A DNA stretch of 64,000 nt, taken from Pseudorhodoferax soli. GTDB taxonomy: Bacteria; Pseudomonadota; Gammaproteobacteria; Burkholderiales; Burkholderiaceae_C. The DNA lies in contig NZ_QPJK01000005.1 of assembly GCF_003337555.1 (NCBI RefSeq), positions 434,001 to 498,000 on the forward strand, in the 5' to 3' direction. The notes below the pieces were generated by a model. That model worked only from the letters and a program-made list of their open reading frames with translations. It did no database searches and was not told the DNA's origin. Below are positions 19,509 to 28,791 of the stretch, piece by piece (position 1 is the stretch's first letter; each line of letters opens with the position of its first letter). The position numbers and the translations under genes are program-made.

Positions 19509-20345
19509 ATGAGTTCGGTGGGTTGGGGCGAGGCCGCCGTCCTCGGGCTGATCCAGGGACTCACCGAGTTCCTGCCGGTGTCCTCCAGCGCGCACCTGCG
19601 CATCTTCGGTCCGCTGCTGCCCTCTGGCGGCGACCCGGGTGCGGCATTCACGGCGATCACGCAGATCGGCACGGAGGCCGCGGTGCTGCTGTACTTCCGC
19701 CACGACATCGCGCGCATCTTCCTGGCCTGGTGGGCATCGCTGACGCAGCGCGGCCGGCCGCTCGGCCCCGACGCCCGCATGGGCTGGCTCGTGATCCTGG
19801 GGACGGCGCCCATCGCCATCCTGGGCCTGCTGTTCAAGAACGCGATCGAAGGCTCGCTGCGCAACCTGTACATCACGGCCACCATGCTGATCGTCTTCGC
19901 GCTGGTGCTGGCCGCGGCCGACCGCCTGGGCCGCAAGCAGCGCACGCTGGACACGCTGACCTGGGGCCACGGCGTGCTGTTCGGCTTCGCCCAGGCCATG
20001 GCGCTGATCCCGGGCGTCTCGCGCTCGGGTGGCACCATCACCATGGGGCTGTTCCTGGGCTACACGCGCGAGGCGGCAGCGCGCTATTCGTTCCTGCTGG
20101 CCATCCCGGCGGTGCTGCTGTCGGGCTTCTACCAGCTCTACAAGACCTGGGGGACCGTCAATCCGGTGGGCGACGGCCAGACGCTGCTGGCCACCGTCAT
20201 CGCGTTCTTCGTCGGCTATGCCGTGATCGTGGGCTTCCTCAAGCTGGTGTCCACGCGCAGCTACATGCCCTTCGTGTACTACCGCGTGGTGCTGGGCATC
20301 GCGGTGTTCGCGCTGCTGGGCGCAGGCATCCTGCAGCCCTTGTGA
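19509..20345 (+). CDS. uppP: Undecaprenyl-diphosphatase
   Basis: A 278-residue integral membrane enzyme of the BacA/UppP family. The signature blocks are [19 protein letters not shown] near the N-terminus and [21 protein letters not shown] in the middle, with about eight hydrophobic segments. It dephosphorylates undecaprenyl diphosphate to recycle the lipid carrier for peptidoglycan and other envelope polymers, and overproduction gives bacitracin resistance in other bacteria. It ends three bases from the convergent trmB stop. Confidence 0.96.
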   Translation: MSSVGWGEAAVLGLIQGLTEFLPVSSSAHLRIFGPLLPSGGDPGAAFTAITQIGTEAAVLLYFRHDIARIFLAWWASLTQRGRPLGPDARMGWLVILGTAPIAILGLLFKNAIEGSLRNLYITATMLIVFALVLAAADRLGRKQRTLDTLTWGHGVLFGFAQAMALIPGVSRSGGTITMGLFLGYTREAAARYSFLLAIPAVLLSGFYQLYKTWGTVNPVGDGQTLLATVIAFFVGYAVIVGFLKLVSTRSYMPFVYYRVVLGIAVFALLGAGILQPL

Positions 20346-20348
20346 GCT

Positions 20349-21107
20349 TCAGCGGCGCTGGAACACCAGGTCCCAGACGCCGTGCCCCAGCTTCAGGCCG
20401 CGGCGCTCGAACTTGGTGTCGGGCCGGTAATGCGGCCGCGGCGCGAAATCCGCCGCCGTGTTGGCCAGCAGCGGCTCGCCCGACAGCACCTGCAGCATCT
20501 GCTGCGCATAGGGCTCCCAGTCGGTCGCGCAGTGCAGGTAGCCCCCCGGCACCAGGCGCTGCGCCAGCCGCGCCACGAACGGCGGCTGGATCAGCCGGCG
20601 CTTGTGGTGGCGCAGCTTGTGCCAGGGGTCGGGGAAGAAGATGTGGATGCCGGCCAGGCCTTGCGGGTTCTGCTGGGCATCCCAGGCCGGCAGCATGTGG
20701 TCCAGCACCTCGACTGCGTCGTGCGCAAGGATGCGGATGTTGGCCAGCCCGCGCTCGCCGATCTGCTTGAGCAGCGCGCCCACACCGGGCTCGTGCACCT
20801 CGCAGCACAGGAAATTCGTCTCGGGCAGCAGCTCGGCGATGTGGGCCGTGGCGTCGCCCATGCCGAACCCGATCTCCAGCACCGTGGGAGCCTGGCGGCC
20901 GAAGGCCTCGGCCAGATCGAGCGGCGCGGCCCGGTAGGGCAGCACGAACCGCGGGCCGAGTTCGGCCGTGGCCTTGGCCTGGCCCAGCGTAGTGCGGCCG
21001 GCGCGCTTGACGAAGCTGCGGATGGCGCGCGGATGGGCGACGTCGGAAGGGGCGAGGCCGGTGGCCTGGTCCGGCGTTTCGCCGGGGGGGGAAGAAGGCG
21101 TGTTCAC
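20349..21107 (-). CDS. trmB: tRNA (guanine-N7)-methyltransferase
   Basis: About 252 residues. The SAM-binding motif [16 protein letters not shown], the [21 protein letters not shown] block and the C-terminal [14 protein letters not shown] are characteristic of TrmB, which makes m7G46 in tRNA. The likely start is GTG 21105-21107, which overlaps the stop of the upstream deoxyribosyltransferase-like gene (GTGA); the longer frame has no coding character. Translational coupling between these two genes is therefore expected. Confidence 0.95.
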   Translation of the reverse strand: MNTPSSPPGETPDQATGLAPSDVAHPRAIRSFVKRAGRTTLGQAKATAELGPRFVLPYRAAPLDLAEAFGRQAPTVLEIGFGMGDATAHIAELLPETNFLCCEVHEPGVGALLKQIGERGLANIRILAHDAVEVLDHMLPAWDAQQNPQGLAGIHIFFPDPWHKLRHHKRRLIQPPFVARLAQRLVPGGYLHCATDWEPYAQQMLQVLSGEPLLANTAADFAPRPHYRPDTKFERRGLKLGHGVWDLVFQRR

Positions 21108-21658
21108 GCGGCGGGATTGTAGGTGCGCACGCCCAGCCGTTCGGCCAGCTGGCGCAGCGCGGCCTCGGGCGAATCGGCCAGGCCGACCGAGCGGGCCAGC
21201 ATCAGGTTGAGCCGCTGGCCCAGCCCTTCGACCATGTTCCCGTCGGCCCGCTCGCGCAACACGCCCTGGGCATCGGGCGCGCAATCGCGGACCGCTGCCA
21301 CGCGCGCCGCGTAGCTGCCCGCCGGCACGCCATAGGCCACGACGGGCTTGCCGAGCGCGACCGCATAGCCGATCTCGAACACGGTGCCCGAGTCGGGCTC
21401 CAGGCCGCGGAAGTCGGCCAGGTTGGCGAGCACGCCATCGGCCGCCTGGATGCGCGCGACATTGCCTTCGTAGATGTGCTGGGCCCGTGCATCGTCCGCC
21501 AGCGCAGCTGCGTCGGGCGCCGCATCGTCGGCTGGTTCCAGGCCGGCCAGGCCCAGGCGTGCGCAGATGGCCTGGAGCCGCGCGAACACCTGCGCGCTGT
21601 CGGGCCGGAACACGTCCGGGCCGGCAAGGTAGATGCGGGGCAGGGTGTCTGGAGGCAT
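21104..21658 (-). CDS. Nucleoside 2-deoxyribosyltransferase-like protein
   Basis: A 184-residue protein starting [17 protein letters not shown]. The nucleoside 2-deoxyribosyltransferase fold is supported by YLAGPDVF (substrate loop), [35 protein letters not shown] (catalytic Glu region) and DGNMVEG near the C-terminus. Such enzymes exchange or hydrolyse the base of deoxynucleosides in salvage, and several relatives hydrolyse damaged nucleotides. It overlaps trmB by four bases and lies 31 bp after the flagellar-linked gene on the same strand. Confidence 0.85.
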   Translation of the reverse strand: MPPDTLPRIYLAGPDVFRPDSAQVFARLQAICARLGLAGLEPADDAAPDAAALADDARAQHIYEGNVARIQAADGVLANLADFRGLEPDSGTVFEIGYAVALGKPVVAYGVPAGSYAARVAAVRDCAPDAQGVLRERADGNMVEGLGQRLNLMLARSVGLADSPEAALRQLAERLGVRTYNPAA

Positions 21659-21689
21659 CCGCGCATTGTCGCTGCGCGGTCGGCCGGCT

Positions 21690-22733
21690 TCAGCCGGCGT
21701 CCAGCAGGCGTTCGACGCGCTGGCGGCCCAGGCCCCACAGCGCCGCGCCCAGCGTGGCCTGCCTGCCGTAGCTGTCGCGCGGGCCGGCCTCGCCGCGCAG
21801 GCGCGCGGCGAACTCGGTGCCGAAATCCGCGGCCCAGGCCGCATCCCGTGCCGGGGCGGCATCGGCCAGGGCCGCGCGGTCGCCATCGAGCACGGCGCGC
21901 GCACCTGCGCGCGCCGCATCGCTGCGCTGCAGCGCCGTGCCGAGCTGCTGCAAGGCCTGGCGCGCACCGCCCTCGTCCTGCAGCGCCCATTGCGCCGGCG
22001 TCAGCACGTCGGGCTGTGGATCGGCCGCCACGCGGTGCAGCCGGCCGGACGCGAACTGGCGGCCTTCGCCTTGCAGGGCCAGGCCGTCGCGCACCTGCGG
22101 CCAGCGCGATTCGGCCACCGAGAAGCGCAGGCCACCGCCGGCATCGGCCTCGGCCTGCAGGCCCAGGGGCGCCAGCGCCTGGGCAAAGGCATCGGCCCGG
22201 GCCTGCGGTGTGGCTTCGGGATCGAGTTGCACGCGCACGGCGGGACGGGCCGCCGACGGCAGGCCGACGGCCACGGTCAGCGTCTCACGCGCCTGCGGCG
22301 GCTGGGCCAGGCCACGCACCGAGAAGCTGCGCCGGGCCGGCTCTTGCGCGCTGAAGTTCAGCTGCGGGTCCAGCGCCGTCCCGGCCGCCGCGGCGCGCTC
22401 GGTCCAGAGCTGGTCCAGCCGCGCGCGCTGGCTTTCCAACCGGTCGGCCGGCACGGGCTGGCCTGCTACGGCGCGGGAGAGGTCGGTCTGCAGGTTGCGC
22501 AGCCGCGGGGCCAGCCGGTCCAGGTAGGCCAGGGCCTGCTGGGCGCCGGCCACGCGCGTGTTGCGCTGGGCGTCCAGGCCGCGCAGGCCGGCATGCACCA
22601 CCGGCAGCGCGGACGGGGCCGGTGCCGGTGCGGCAGCCGGTGCTTCGCCCACGCGCGGCACGGCCGCCACGCCGTCGGACGCATGCGACCGGTCCAGCCC
22701 CAGGCCGCCGGGACGCAGGGGAGTGATCTGCAT
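21690..22733 (-). CDS. Protein of unknown function at the end of the flg operon (lafW position)
   Basis: A 347-residue Ala/Arg/Gln-rich protein with no signal peptide or membrane segment. The first 45 residues are Pro/Ala-rich. The rest alternates helical stretches (AGAQQALAYLDRLAPRLRNLQTDLS) with beta-like segments. It follows flgL by 17 bp on the same strand, exactly where Flag-2/lateral flagellar loci carry lafW, a proposed hook-associated protein. I see no motif that proves this, so the link is positional. Secreted-substrate, chaperone or assembly functions are all possible. Confidence 0.7.
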   Translation of the reverse strand: MQITPLRPGGLGLDRSHASDGVAAVPRVGEAPAAAPAPAPSALPVVHAGLRGLDAQRNTRVAGAQQALAYLDRLAPRLRNLQTDLSRAVAGQPVPADRLESQRARLDQLWTERAAAAGTALDPQLNFSAQEPARRSFSVRGLAQPPQARETLTVAVGLPSAARPAVRVQLDPEATPQARADAFAQALAPLGLQAEADAGGGLRFSVAESRWPQVRDGLALQGEGRQFASGRLHRVAADPQPDVLTPAQWALQDEGGARQALQQLGTALQRSDAARAGARAVLDGDRAALADAAPARDAAWAADFGTEFAARLRGEAGPRDSYGRQATLGAALWGLGRQRVERLLDAG

Positions 22734-22750
22734 CGTTGTTCAGCCGGCCT

Positions 22751-23662
22751 TCACAGTTGCGAGAACAGCGAGAGCCCGGCCACGCGCACATAGGCCTTCT
22801 GCGTGGCCTGCAGCGCCGTCTGGTAGCCCGTCAACCGGATGGCCGCCTCGCCGTAGTCGAGCTGGCTCAGCGTGATCCTGGCCTGGTCGGCCGCGAGCCC
22901 GACATTGCCGTGCGTCTCGTCCAGCGTGGACAGGATGTTCTGCGCGCCGCCCAGGCCGGCGACCTTGGCGCTGACCGACGCCATGGCCTCGTCCGTGCCG
23001 TCCAGCGCATCCTTCAGCACCGCGCGCACGGCCGGGTCGTTGTTGTTGACGCCGGCGGTCTGCAGCTGCGCCACCGCCAGGTCCAGGCGGTTCAGCAGGG
23101 CCGCCATCTCGGGCAGGCTCACATTGGCCGACTGGGTGATGTTGTTGCCCACCACCACCTGCTGCTTGGCCTCGTTGCCGCTGAAGCTGTAGCGGCTGCC
23201 GGCGGCGGCGGTGCTGTCCAGCGCGATGGTGGCCGTGGTGCTCAGCGTGCCCGAGAACAGGTAGCGGCCTTCCTGGTCGCGGCTGTTGGCGGTGTAGTAC
23301 AGGCTGTCGCGCAGGCTCACCAGCGCACCCGCCATGGCGTTGAGGTCATCGGCGGTGTTGGCGCCGTCGCTGGCCCAGACCATCAGGTCGCGCACCTGCA
23401 GCATGTCCTTCAGGGTGCTGTCCAGCGCCGTCTCGTTCTGCGTGAGGCGCACCGACAGCGCGCCGACGTTGTCGCGGTACTGCGCCAGCGCCGCCTGTTC
23501 GCGTTCCATGCGCGACAGGCGCACGGTGGTGACCGGGTCGTCCGAGGGCAGCAGCAGGCGCTGGCCGGTGGACATCTGCTGCATGACATGCTCCAGCCGC
23601 GCCTGTGCGGCAGCCAGCGTCTGGCTCATGGTCATGTGGTATTGGCTGGTGGCGATGCGCAT
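22751..23662 (-). CDS. flgL: Flagellar hook-filament junction protein FlgL
   Basis: A 303-residue protein (E. coli 317). The N-terminus MRIATSQYHMTMSQTLAAAQARLEHVMQQMSTGQRLLLPSDDP has the flagellin-like helix with the conserved TG..L..PSDDP. The C-terminal helix (QLDYGEAAIRLTGYQTALQATQKAYVRVAGLSLF) closes the D0/D1 coiled coil. It forms the outer junction ring on which filament assembles. It follows flgK by seven bases in the flgBCDEFGHIJKL operon. In lateral loci it corresponds to lfgL. Confidence 0.93.
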   Translation of the reverse strand: MRIATSQYHMTMSQTLAAAQARLEHVMQQMSTGQRLLLPSDDPVTTVRLSRMEREQAALAQYRDNVGALSVRLTQNETALDSTLKDMLQVRDLMVWASDGANTADDLNAMAGALVSLRDSLYYTANSRDQEGRYLFSGTLSTTATIALDSTAAAGSRYSFSGNEAKQQVVVGNNITQSANVSLPEMAALLNRLDLAVAQLQTAGVNNNDPAVRAVLKDALDGTDEAMASVSAKVAGLGGAQNILSTLDETHGNVGLAADQARITLSQLDYGEAAIRLTGYQTALQATQKAYVRVAGLSLFSQL

Positions 23663-23669
23663 GGTGGTC

Positions 23670-25046
23670 TTACCGGAGGATGGCGAGTGTCGCCTCGAAC
23701 AGCGTGTTGGCCGTGCTGAAGACCTTCATGTTGGCCTGGTACATCTGCTGGTACTGCACCAGGTTCACGGCTTCCTCGTCCTCGTTGACGCCGCTGGTGG
23801 AGGCCCAGTTGGCCTTGGCGTACGAGCGCACCGTGTCGGCCACGCTCAGCGCGGCCTTGTTCTGCTGGCTGGTGGTGCCCAGGTTGCTGACGAGCTGGGT
23901 GTAGGCATCGCCGAGCTGCACCGAGCCCAGCGAGGCGATCGGCACCTGCTGGTCCTTCAGGCCGATCAGGGCCAGCAGGTTGGCGCTGTCGCCGGGCAAC
24001 GCCGGATCGCTGGAGAAGCCCAGGTCCTGCGCGGTCAGGCCCGGCGTGATGGTCAGCAGGGCGGAGACGCTGGAGGTGTCGAGCTGGAACAGCGGCTTGC
24101 CGGGCGTGCCGTCCAGGCCGTAGCCGGCGGCCAGCTGGTTGTTGAACAGCGTCGTCAGGCCGGTCGCCATGTCGCTGATGGACTGCGTGAGCGGCTGCAG
24201 CGTCTTGGCCTGGTAGTCGTCCAGGCCGCCGAGCTGGCCGCCCATGCTGCGGCTGGCGATCGTGAAGACTTCCTTGGCGAAGCGCACCGTCAGCGCGGGC
24301 GTGCCGTCCGCCAGCGGCGCGGCCGCCTCCAGCTTGCCGACGGTGGTGCCCACCACCAGCGGCGTGCCGTTCTTGAGCGCCACGCTGCGCGAGCCGTCGG
24401 CCTGGTCGACCACGTTGACGCCGACCAGCGCGGCCAGTTCGTCGATGCGGTTGTCGCGCTCGTCGATCAGTGACGAGGGGTTGGCGCCCGTGGCCCCGGC
24501 ACCGGCGATCTTGCCGTTCAGCACCGCGACCTCGGCCGACAGCACGTTGACCTGGTCCAGCACCGCCGAGCGCTGCTGCGTGATGGCGATGCGCTGGTTG
24601 GCCAGCACCTGGTTCATGCTGTTGAAGCGCACCGTGAGCGCCTCGGCCGAGGCGATCACCTGCTGGCGCAGCGGGGCGGAGGTCGGCTCCACGCTGGCCG
24701 CGTTGAGCGCCGCGTAGAAGCCGTCCAGCCCGGCGTTGATGGTCGACACGTCGTCGCCCATGACCTGTTCGAGCTGGGTCAGGTAGCCCTGCACGGCCGA
24801 ATGCCGGCCCTGCGTGGAGGCGGCTTCCCAGAGCTGCTGGCTCTTGTAGGCGTCGGCGAAGCGGATCAGCTGCGGCGTCTGCACGCCGTTGCCGGGCGAC
24901 AGGCCGCCGGTGGGCGCAGCGGCGCGCAGCAAGATGCCCTGGCGCGTGTAGCCCAGTGTCTGCAGGTTGGCGATGTTCTGGCTGGTCACGGCCAGCGCGG
25001 CCTGGGCCGCCATCGCACCCGACAGCGCGTTGTTGATCATGCTCAT
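23670..25046 (-). CDS. flgK: Flagellar hook-associated protein FlgK
   Basis: A 458-residue hook-filament junction protein, shorter than E. coli FlgK (547), mainly in the variable middle. The N-terminal MSMINNALSGAMAAQAALAVTSQNIANLQTLGYTRQG and C-terminal VNEDEEAVNLVQYQQMYQANMKVFSTANTLFEATLAIL are the conserved paired D0 helices. The start overlaps the flgJ stop (ATGA). Confidence 0.94.
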   Translation of the reverse strand: MSMINNALSGAMAAQAALAVTSQNIANLQTLGYTRQGILLRAAAPTGGLSPGNGVQTPQLIRFADAYKSQQLWEAASTQGRHSAVQGYLTQLEQVMGDDVSTINAGLDGFYAALNAASVEPTSAPLRQQVIASAEALTVRFNSMNQVLANQRIAITQQRSAVLDQVNVLSAEVAVLNGKIAGAGATGANPSSLIDERDNRIDELAALVGVNVVDQADGSRSVALKNGTPLVVGTTVGKLEAAAPLADGTPALTVRFAKEVFTIASRSMGGQLGGLDDYQAKTLQPLTQSISDMATGLTTLFNNQLAAGYGLDGTPGKPLFQLDTSSVSALLTITPGLTAQDLGFSSDPALPGDSANLLALIGLKDQQVPIASLGSVQLGDAYTQLVSNLGTTSQQNKAALSVADTVRSYAKANWASTSGVNEDEEAVNLVQYQQMYQANMKVFSTANTLFEATLAILR

Positions 25047-25414
25047 GGCGTGGGTTCCGGCGGATTGGTCTGCATCTGCAATGGCAAGGCGGCAGCTTCG
25101 GCCGCCGGCTTAAGCGGCGCGGCCGGTGCGCTGGGGTAGAGCTGGCGCAGCAGCATGTCGGCGATGCCGAAGGCGCGCTGGCCGGCCAGCTGGTCGGCCA
25201 TGAGCTGGTCGGCAAAGCCCAGCAGCGGGTCGTCCGGGTCCTGGCGCAGAAAGCCGTTCTCGCCGGCCAGCGCGCCGCTGCCCTGGCGCATGGTCTTCAG
25301 CATCTGCTGGATGAACATGCCCTCGAACTTGAGCGCGGCGTCCTCGATGCGGGCGCGTACGGCGTCGTCCGGCTTGGCGCCCGGGGCGCCGTTGGCAATC
25401 GGCGTGGTCTGCAT
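25043..25414 (-). CDS. flgJ: Rod-cap protein FlgJ, rod-binding domain only
   Basis: A 123-residue protein containing only the rod-binding half of FlgJ: DAALKFEGMFIQQMLKTMRQGSG and LLGFADQLMADQLAGQRAFGIADMLLRQL. Enterobacterial and most betaproteobacterial FlgJ proteins are about 300 residues and carry a C-terminal glucosaminidase. Here that activity is encoded separately at 32219-33046. This protein should cap the growing rod, but it cannot cut peptidoglycan itself. The start shares one base with the flgI stop (TGATG) and the stop overlaps flgK. Confidence 0.9.
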   Translation of the reverse strand: MQTTPIANGAPGAKPDDAVRARIEDAALKFEGMFIQQMLKTMRQGSGALAGENGFLRQDPDDPLLGFADQLMADQLAGQRAFGIADMLLRQLYPSAPAAPLKPAAEAAALPLQMQTNPPEPTP

Positions 25415-26529
25415 CAGATCACCACCAGCTCGCCGTCGATGGCGCCGGCCTGGTCCAGCGCCTGCAGGATGGCCATGATGTCGTCTGGCGTGGCGCCGAT
25501 GCTGTTCACCGTGTCGATGATGGTCTGCAGCTTGGCACCGGCCGGCCAGGCGAACATGCGGCCGTTGCCTTGCTCCACTTGCACCTGCGATTGCGGCGTC
25601 ACCACGGTCTGGCCCTGGGAGAAGGCCTGCGGCTGGCTCACGCGCGGGTTCTCGCTGATGATCACCTTGAGCGCGCCGTGCGAGACGGCGGCCGGCCGCA
25701 CCGTCACGCCCTCGGCGATCACCACCGTGCCGGTGCGCGAGTTGAACACCACGCGCGGCGTCTCCACGCCCACGTCCACCCGCAGCGCCTGCAGCTGGGC
25801 CACGAAGGCCACGCGCCGGGTCGGATCGAGCGGCGCCTGCACCTCCACCGTGGTGGCGTCGCGCGTGCTGGCCACGCCGCCGAAGCTGCGGTTGATGGTG
25901 TTGACGATGTTGGTGGCGGTCTCGAAGTTGGGCCGGCGCAGCGACAGGCGCACGTTCGGCGCGGTGTCGAAGTCGGTCTCGATCTCGCGCTCGATGCTGG
26001 CGCCGTTGGGGATGCGTCCGCCGGTGGGCGTGTTCACGGTCACGCTGGAGCCGCTGGCGCCCTGGGCCGACAGCCCGCCGATCACCACGTTGCCCTGGGC
26101 CAGCGCGTAGACCTCGCCATTGGCCGCGCGCAGCGGCGTCAGCAGCAGCGTGCCGCCGCGCAGGCTCTTGGCATCGCCCAGCGAGGACACCGTGATGTCG
26201 ATCGTCTGGCCCTTGCGGTAGCCGGGCGGAAAGCTAGCGCTGACCATCACGGTGGCGGTGTTCTTGCTCTTGGCCTCGACGCGCTCCGGCATCTTCAGGT
26301 CGAACTGCTTGAGCATGTTGTTGATCGACTGCCCGGCCGACTTGACCTGGGTGCTGTCGCCCGAGCCGTGCAGGCCGACCACCAGGCCGTAGCCGATCAG
26401 CTGGTTCTCGCGCACGCCCTCGACATGGGCGAGGTTGCGCAGCGCCTGGGCGGCGGCCAGGGCCGGGGCGGGCAGGGCGCCCAGCAGCAGGGCTGCCGCG
26501 GTGCAGAAGGAGATGGAAAGCTTGCGCAT
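25414..26529 (-). CDS. flgI: Flagellar P-ring protein FlgI
   Basis: A 371-residue periplasmic P-ring subunit with signal peptide ([20 protein letters not shown]). The conserved [43 protein letters not shown] and C-terminal [35 protein letters not shown]-type segments identify it. The P-ring surrounds the rod in the peptidoglycan layer. The gene is downstream of flgH by 11 bp, in the usual order. Confidence 0.95.
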   Translation of the reverse strand: MRKLSISFCTAAALLLGALPAPALAAAQALRNLAHVEGVRENQLIGYGLVVGLHGSGDSTQVKSAGQSINNMLKQFDLKMPERVEAKSKNTATVMVSASFPPGYRKGQTIDITVSSLGDAKSLRGGTLLLTPLRAANGEVYALAQGNVVIGGLSAQGASGSSVTVNTPTGGRIPNGASIEREIETDFDTAPNVRLSLRRPNFETATNIVNTINRSFGGVASTRDATTVEVQAPLDPTRRVAFVAQLQALRVDVGVETPRVVFNSRTGTVVIAEGVTVRPAAVSHGALKVIISENPRVSQPQAFSQGQTVVTPQSQVQVEQGNGRMFAWPAGAKLQTIIDTVNSIGATPDDIMAILQALDQAGAIDGELVVI

Positions 26530-26540
26530 GGCGGCGTCCC

Positions 26541-27209
26541 TCAGAAGGGCATCCAGGGACTGTTGAAGAAGGCGGTCAGCCAGCCCTGGCGCTGGCTTTC
26601 GGCCAGCGTGCCACGGCCCGAATAGGTGATGCGCGCGTTGGCGATGCGCTGCGACGAGAGGCGGTTGTCGGTGTCGATGTCCGAGACGCGCGCATAGCCC
26701 GTCACGCGGATGAACTCCTCGCCCAGGTTCAGCGTCAGGCTTTTCTCGCCGCGGATGGCCAGCAGGCCATTGGGCAGCACCTCGTGCACGACGACGGTGA
26801 TCGCCCCCTGCAGCGCGTTCTGCTGGGTCGCGGTGTTGCCGGCGTCCGAGCTGCGCTGCGCATCGATGCCGATGTCGGTCTTGAGCGAGCGCCCGCGGAA
26901 CAGGAAGGGCGTGATCGATGTGCTGCTGTTCTTGTCGCTGGTCACGCCGCTGCGCTTGCTGGCCTGCGTGGTCTCCTGCAGCACCACGGTCAGCACATCG
27001 CCGGGACGGAAGGCGCGGCTGTCCGCCGTGAGCGAGGTGACCGTGTCCATCGGCAGCACGCCGCCCGAGACGCCGCGGCGCGGGTTGGCCACGATGATCA
27101 GCGGCTCCTCGGGCTGGGCCGCGGCCTTGGGGATGGGCGGCAGGGTCTCGCAGCCGGCCAGCAGCAGCGCGGCCAGCGCGAGGAGGATGGTCCTGGGCGA
27201 CTTGTTCAT
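26541..27209 (-). CDS. flgH: Flagellar L-ring lipoprotein FlgH
   Basis: A 222-residue outer-membrane L-ring subunit. The signal ends [14 protein letters not shown], with the lipobox Cys near residue 19. Family features include GSLPMDTV-like (here [34 protein letters not shown]), [25 protein letters not shown] and the C-terminal [20 protein letters not shown] start at ATG 27207-27209 ([10 protein letters not shown]); the frame continues upstream without coding character. Confidence 0.95.
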   Translation of the reverse strand: MNKSPRTILLALAALLLAGCETLPPIPKAAAQPEEPLIIVANPRRGVSGGVLPMDTVTSLTADSRAFRPGDVLTVVLQETTQASKRSGVTSDKNSSTSITPFLFRGRSLKTDIGIDAQRSSDAGNTATQQNALQGAITVVVHEVLPNGLLAIRGEKSLTLNLGEEFIRVTGYARVSDIDTDNRLSSQRIANARITYSGRGTLAESQRQGWLTAFFNSPWMPF

Positions 27210-27237
27210 GGCGTGCCTCCGGTGTCCAGCGCGGTGC

Positions 27238-28026
27238 CTACCTCGCGATCTGGGCAAGGTTCTGCAGCATGTTGTCGGCGGCGGACAGCACCTTGGTGTT
27301 CATCTCGTAGGTGCGCTGCGCCGCGATCATGTCCACCATCTCCTCGGCCACCTGCACGTTGGAGCCTTCCAGCGCGCCCTGCTTGAGCTTGCCGCGGCCG
27401 TCCTCGCCCGGGTTGCCCTCGGCCGGCTCGCCGCTGGACTGGGTTTGCTGGTACAGGTTGTCGCCCAGGGCCAGCAGGCCCGTGGGGTTGACGAAGGTGG
27501 TCATCGTCAGCTGGCCCAGTTCGGTGGGCGTGGTGGCGTTGCCCACGATGGCCGAGACGATGCCGTTCTCGCCGATGGTGATGCCCGTGGCATTGGCCGG
27601 CACGGTGATCTGCGGGTTGATCGGCAGGCCCTGGGCGTTGGTCAGCCGGCCTTCCAGCGACAGGCCGAGCTGGCCGGCGCGCGTGTAGGCGTTCTCTCCG
27701 CTGGGCAGCTCCACCTGCAGGAAGCCATTGCCGATGATGGCCACGTCGAGCTCGCGGCCGGTGGTCTGCAGGCTGCCCGAGGTGAACACCTTCTGCGTGC
27801 CGGCCACGCGCACGCCGTTGCCCAGCTGCACGCCGCCATCGGCGTTGCGGTTGGCGGCCATCTGCGCGCCGGGTTGCTGCTCCACCGTGTAGAACAGGTC
27901 TTCGAACACGACGCGGTCGCGCTTGAAGCCCACGGTGTTCACGTTGGCCAGGTTGTTGGCGATGGCTTGCAGCTTGGCGTCCTGGGCCTGGACGCCGGTC
28001 TTGCTGACCCACAGTGCTGGATTCAT
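27238..28026 (-). CDS. flgG: Flagellar distal rod protein FlgG
   Basis: A 262-residue distal rod subunit (E. coli 260). MNPALWVSKTGVQAQDAKLQAIANNLANVNTVGFKRDRVVFEDLFYT is the classic FlgG N-terminus, and EGSNVQVAEEMVDMIAAQRTYEMNTKVLSAADNMLQNLAQ the C-terminus. It builds the drive-shaft section passing through the L and P rings. It is separated from flgF by 32 bp carrying a GGAG ribosome site. Confidence 0.96.
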   Translation of the reverse strand: MNPALWVSKTGVQAQDAKLQAIANNLANVNTVGFKRDRVVFEDLFYTVEQQPGAQMAANRNADGGVQLGNGVRVAGTQKVFTSGSLQTTGRELDVAIIGNGFLQVELPSGENAYTRAGQLGLSLEGRLTNAQGLPINPQITVPANATGITIGENGIVSAIVGNATTPTELGQLTMTTFVNPTGLLALGDNLYQQTQSSGEPAEGNPGEDGRGKLKQGALEGSNVQVAEEMVDMIAAQRTYEMNTKVLSAADNMLQNLAQIAR

Positions 28027-28058
28027 GTCGTTTCTCCTTGTCGTTCAGGTGCGGCGCG

Positions 28059-28784
28059 TCACTCGCGCAGCAGCCGGTTGCCGTTGGCGGCCATTTCGTC
28101 GGCGGCCTTGAACAGTTTCATCTGCAGTTCGAAGTCGCGGTTGAGCTGCAGCGTCGCCACCATCTCCTCGATGGGCGAGACGTTGCTGCCTTCCAGGTAG
28201 CCGCCGCGCACCTGCACCTCTTCGCTGGGGGCCAGCGGCCCACCGTCGCGGCCGACCAGCAGGCCGACCTCGTTCTTGCGCAGCGCGCCGGGCTCGGGCT
28301 TGACCAGCTTGAGCTTGTCGATGACCTGCATCTCCTGCGTGCCCTCGGGCAGCACCAGCACCGTGCCGTCGGCGGCGATCTCGATGCGGTTGGTCGCCGG
28401 CAGCACGATGGGGCCGCCTTCGCCGAGCACGGCCCGGCCGTCGAGCTGCAGCTGGCCTTCGGCATCGAGCGTGAAGGCGCCCGAGCGGGTGTAGGCCTCG
28501 CCATCGCCGTAGGCCACGGCGAACAGGCCATCGCCGACGATGGCGGCATCGAGTTCGCGGCCGGTCGGGGTCAGCGTGCCGGCGCGGGTCTGCACCGCGT
28601 CGGACTCCAGCCGCGCCATGTGGCGGGCGTCGTAGCCGTAGCCTTCCACGGCCTGGTGCGCGGCCGTCTCCATGTCGGCGCGGAAACCCGTGGTGCCGGC
28701 ATTGGCCAGGTTGTTGGCGCGCACCTGCTGGGCCTTGAGCGCACGCTCGGCCCCGGCCATGGCGGAGTAGATCAGGGCGTCCAT
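28059..28784 (-). CDS. flgF: Flagellar proximal rod protein FlgF
   Basis: A 241-residue rod protein. MDALIYSAMAGAERALKAQQVRANNLANAGTTGFRAD and the C-terminal LEGSNVSPIEEMVATLQLNRDFELQMKLFKAADEMAANGNRLLRE are typical of FlgF. It joins the proximal rod between FlgC and FlgG. It lies seven bases after flgE in the same operon. Confidence 0.95.
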   Translation of the reverse strand: MDALIYSAMAGAERALKAQQVRANNLANAGTTGFRADMETAAHQAVEGYGYDARHMARLESDAVQTRAGTLTPTGRELDAAIVGDGLFAVAYGDGEAYTRSGAFTLDAEGQLQLDGRAVLGEGGPIVLPATNRIEIAADGTVLVLPEGTQEMQVIDKLKLVKPEPGALRKNEVGLLVGRDGGPLAPSEEVQVRGGYLEGSNVSPIEEMVATLQLNRDFELQMKLFKAADEMAANGNRLLRE

Positions 28785-28791
28785 CGCGCGC

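Noticed and set aside
19432-19512. 26-codon ORF overlapping the uppP start
   Set aside because: It reads through a GC-rich repeat and has no recognisable leader features.
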